DNA from: Acidobacteriota bacterium
GTDB lineage: Bacteria; Acidobacteriota; Blastocatellia; RBC074
DNA: 7,018 bases
Direction: 5' to 3'
Assembly (NCBI GenBank): GCA_013140935.1
Contig: JABFSD010000873.1
Span: 1 to 7,018 of the forward strand
A program made the translations under genes and the position numbers. The notes under the pieces were generated by a model. The model did no database searches. It had not been told where the DNA came from and saw only the letters and a program-made list of their open reading frames with translations. Below are positions 5,664-7,018 of this stretch, one piece after another (within the stretch, counting starts at the first letter, position 1; each line of letters opens with the position of its first letter).

Positions 5664-7018
5664 ATGCGTTCACAGCGCTTTAGCAGAGCTTTGCGTACGC
5701 AATGGCAAACAATGTCAATTCGTTCGGCACGAACTCACCACACACAGGTTCGGCTGGCTTTGGCTATGGGAATCGTCATCCTCTTCGTCATTGGAACGCT
5801 CTATCGCACAGCCCCTGAAACCTTGCCCGTTGCCGCAGCACGCGACATCAGTGCCGCGCAAATTGCCGTCGTTTCAGCCGCCAGCTATGAAACCACCGTC
5901 GCACCCGATTCGATTGCTTCCATCTTCGGCACTGGACTGGCGACACAAGTTGCCATCGGCAACGACACTGACCCCAATACATCCGGCATTCAACTTCCTA
6001 CGCAATTGGCCGGTACCACGGTAGAAATCAATGGGAAACGTGCGCCGTTGTTTTTCGTGTCCCCTAACCAAATCAATCTGGTGTTACCCGGAGACACTAC
6101 GATAGGACCCGCCAACGTAATCGTACGCGCCAGCAACGGCACGACGAACACCGGAACCGCGCAGATCGTGCAAGCCGACCCCGCGCTCTTTCCGCTCAAC
6201 GGTACGGGAACGGGCGTACCCGCCGCTAATTTCCTGCGCATAAAGGCCAGCGGGGCGCAAGTTCACGAGGATGTTTTTCAATGGGACGCTGCCAACCAAC
6301 GCTTCACCCCGAAACCGGTTGATTTAGGGCCTTCAACAGAAATCGTCTATCTCGTCCTTTACGGTACGGCCTTACGTTACGCTGACCGCACTTCCGTACG
6401 TGTGCTGATTGGAAGCGAAGAAAGATCTACTACGCTTTTCGGTGCAAACCCCAATTTTGTCGGCGTAGATCAAGTGAACGTGCCCATTCCGCGCAGCTTG
6501 ATCGGGCGCGGCATCGTGAGCGTATCGGTCGCCGCTCTGGGATTCGGCACTTCCAATCTGGTAGATATTTGGATCGGGGGAGGCGGCGGAAGCGGAGCGA
6601 CGCCACCGCAGGTCACTAACTTCAACGTCACGGATATTCTGGCAGGTAGCCAGTTAACCATTCTGGGAACTGGTTTTGCCACGACCGGCCTTGATGACAA
6701 CGTAGTCAAAATTGCTGGCGGTGCGCCCGCCAAGGTGATGGAAGCGACTAGCAGCCAACTTAAAGTCGTAGTTCCTTTTGGCTCTGAAACGGGGCAGGTC
6801 ACCGTAACCACGCCACAAGGAACCGGTAGCAGCAGCGCTCCTTTACGAGTACGAACTTCGATCAGCGGCATCGTCGAAAACACCAACAAACAGCCCTTGA
6901 GCAACGTCATTGTGCGCATTAACGGTAGTCCCGGCGCTGGCATTCCTACCATTCAAACTCGAACTTCCGATCAAGGCGCTTTCGTTTTACCGGATGTTCC
7001 GGTAGGTATCCACACGAT
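5664..7018 (+). CDS. Exported multidomain protein: TIGR03437 (Solibacter-type) domain, IPT/TIG domain, carboxypeptidase-regulatory-like domain; 3' truncated by window edge
   Basis: The frame stays open from 5664 to the window end (451 codons seen) without a stop. A basic 30-residue N-terminus precedes one hydrophobic segment (about 31-47, LALAMGIVILFVIGTLY), which is a long signal peptide or a signal anchor. Residues about 66-305 form the TIGR03437 domain: SAASYETTVAPDSIASIFGT (71-90), NGKRAPLFFVSPNQINLVLP (123-142), FLRIKASG (190-197), LVLYGTALRY (230-239) and VDQVNVPIP (268-276). A Gly5 linker at 305-309 leads to an IPT/TIG beta-sandwich (about 314-397, with AGSQLTILGTGF at 327-338). The last visible part, ISGIVENTNKQPLSNVIVRI (400-419) and DQGAFVLPDVPVGIH (436-450), matches a carboxypeptidase-regulatory-like domain. 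Such proteins are abundant exported proteins of Acidobacteria, presumably adhesive or structural. The true length and further domains are unknown. Confidence 0.9.
   Translation, partial: MRSQRFSRALRTQWQTMSIRSARTHHTQVRLALAMGIVILFVIGTLYRTAPETLPVAAARDISAAQIAVVSAASYETTVAPDSIASIFGTGLATQVAIGNDTDPNTSGIQLPTQLAGTTVEINGKRAPLFFVSPNQINLVLPGDTTIGPANVIVRASNGTTNTGTAQIVQADPALFPLNGTGTGVPAANFLRIKASGAQVHEDVFQWDAANQRFTPKPVDLGPSTEIVYLVLYGTALRYADRTSVRVLIGSEERSTTLFGANPNFVGVDQVNVPIPRSLIGRGIVSVSVAALGFGTSNLVDIWIGGGGGSGATPPQVTNFNVTDILAGSQLTILGTGFATTGLDDNVVKIAGGAPAKVMEATSSQLKVVVPFGSETGQVTVTTPQGTGSSSAPLRVRTSISGIVENTNKQPLSNVIVRINGSPGAGIPTIQTRTSDQGAFVLPDVPVGIHT

Noticed and set aside
5506..6024. 172-codon forward frame overlapping the last gene
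   Set aside because: It is in a different frame from the TIGR03437 protein, has no ribosome binding site at its start, and lacks any recognisable domain. The frame from 5664 has an ideal Shine-Dalgarno sequence and clear domains.
6470..6952. 160-codon open frame on the minus strand
   Set aside because: It is opposite the TIGR03437/IPT coding sequence. Long antisense frames are common over such sequence, and no ribosome site or family signal is visible.

Overview
The window (about 7 kb, moderately GC-rich) most likely comes from an acidobacterium, possibly of the Blastocatellia type. The strongest clue is the last gene. It encodes an exported protein with the roughly 215-240-residue all-beta domain known as the Solibacter-type C-terminal domain (TIGR03437), fused to an IPT/TIG domain and a carboxypeptidase-regulatory-like domain, and this architecture is greatly expanded in Acidobacteria. 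The adjacent DUF1800-DUF1501 pair fits the same group. Placement rests on recalled family features, not on a search.

Layout, all genes on the + strand. (1) 2-610 is the C-terminal end of a class I Clp/Hsp100 AAA+ ATPase cut by the window edge, followed by a textbook intrinsic terminator (640-676). (2) 696-812 is a 47-bp near-perfect inverted repeat around a 23-nt spacer. Its right arm contains the likely ribosome binding site and the first start codon of the next gene. (3) 797-1516 is an endonuclease III-like base-excision DNA glycosylase with an intact catalytic Lys/Asp pair and [4Fe-4S] cysteines. (4) 1517-2095 has no convincing gene but holds two related long hairpins (1781-1842 and 1886-1954). 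They have identical 13-nt loops and compensatory base changes in their stems, and the second ends in a T tract. (5) 2096-3961 and 3975-5234 form a two-gene operon, a Sec-exported DUF1800 protein and a Tat-exported DUF1501 protein, closed by a terminator (5260-5294). (6) 5295-5663 is non-coding, with several short palindromes. (7) 5664 to the window end is the 5' part of the TIGR03437/IPT/carboxypeptidase-regulatory-like protein, preceded by an ideal Shine-Dalgarno sequence.

The Clp and endonuclease III genes are housekeeping functions in separate transcription units. The DUF1800/DUF1501 operon and the multidomain surface protein behind it all act outside the cytoplasm and may be functionally linked, but nothing in the sequence proves this. 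The least expected signals are the covarying twin hairpins upstream of the DUF1800 gene and the long palindrome overlapping the start of the endonuclease III gene.
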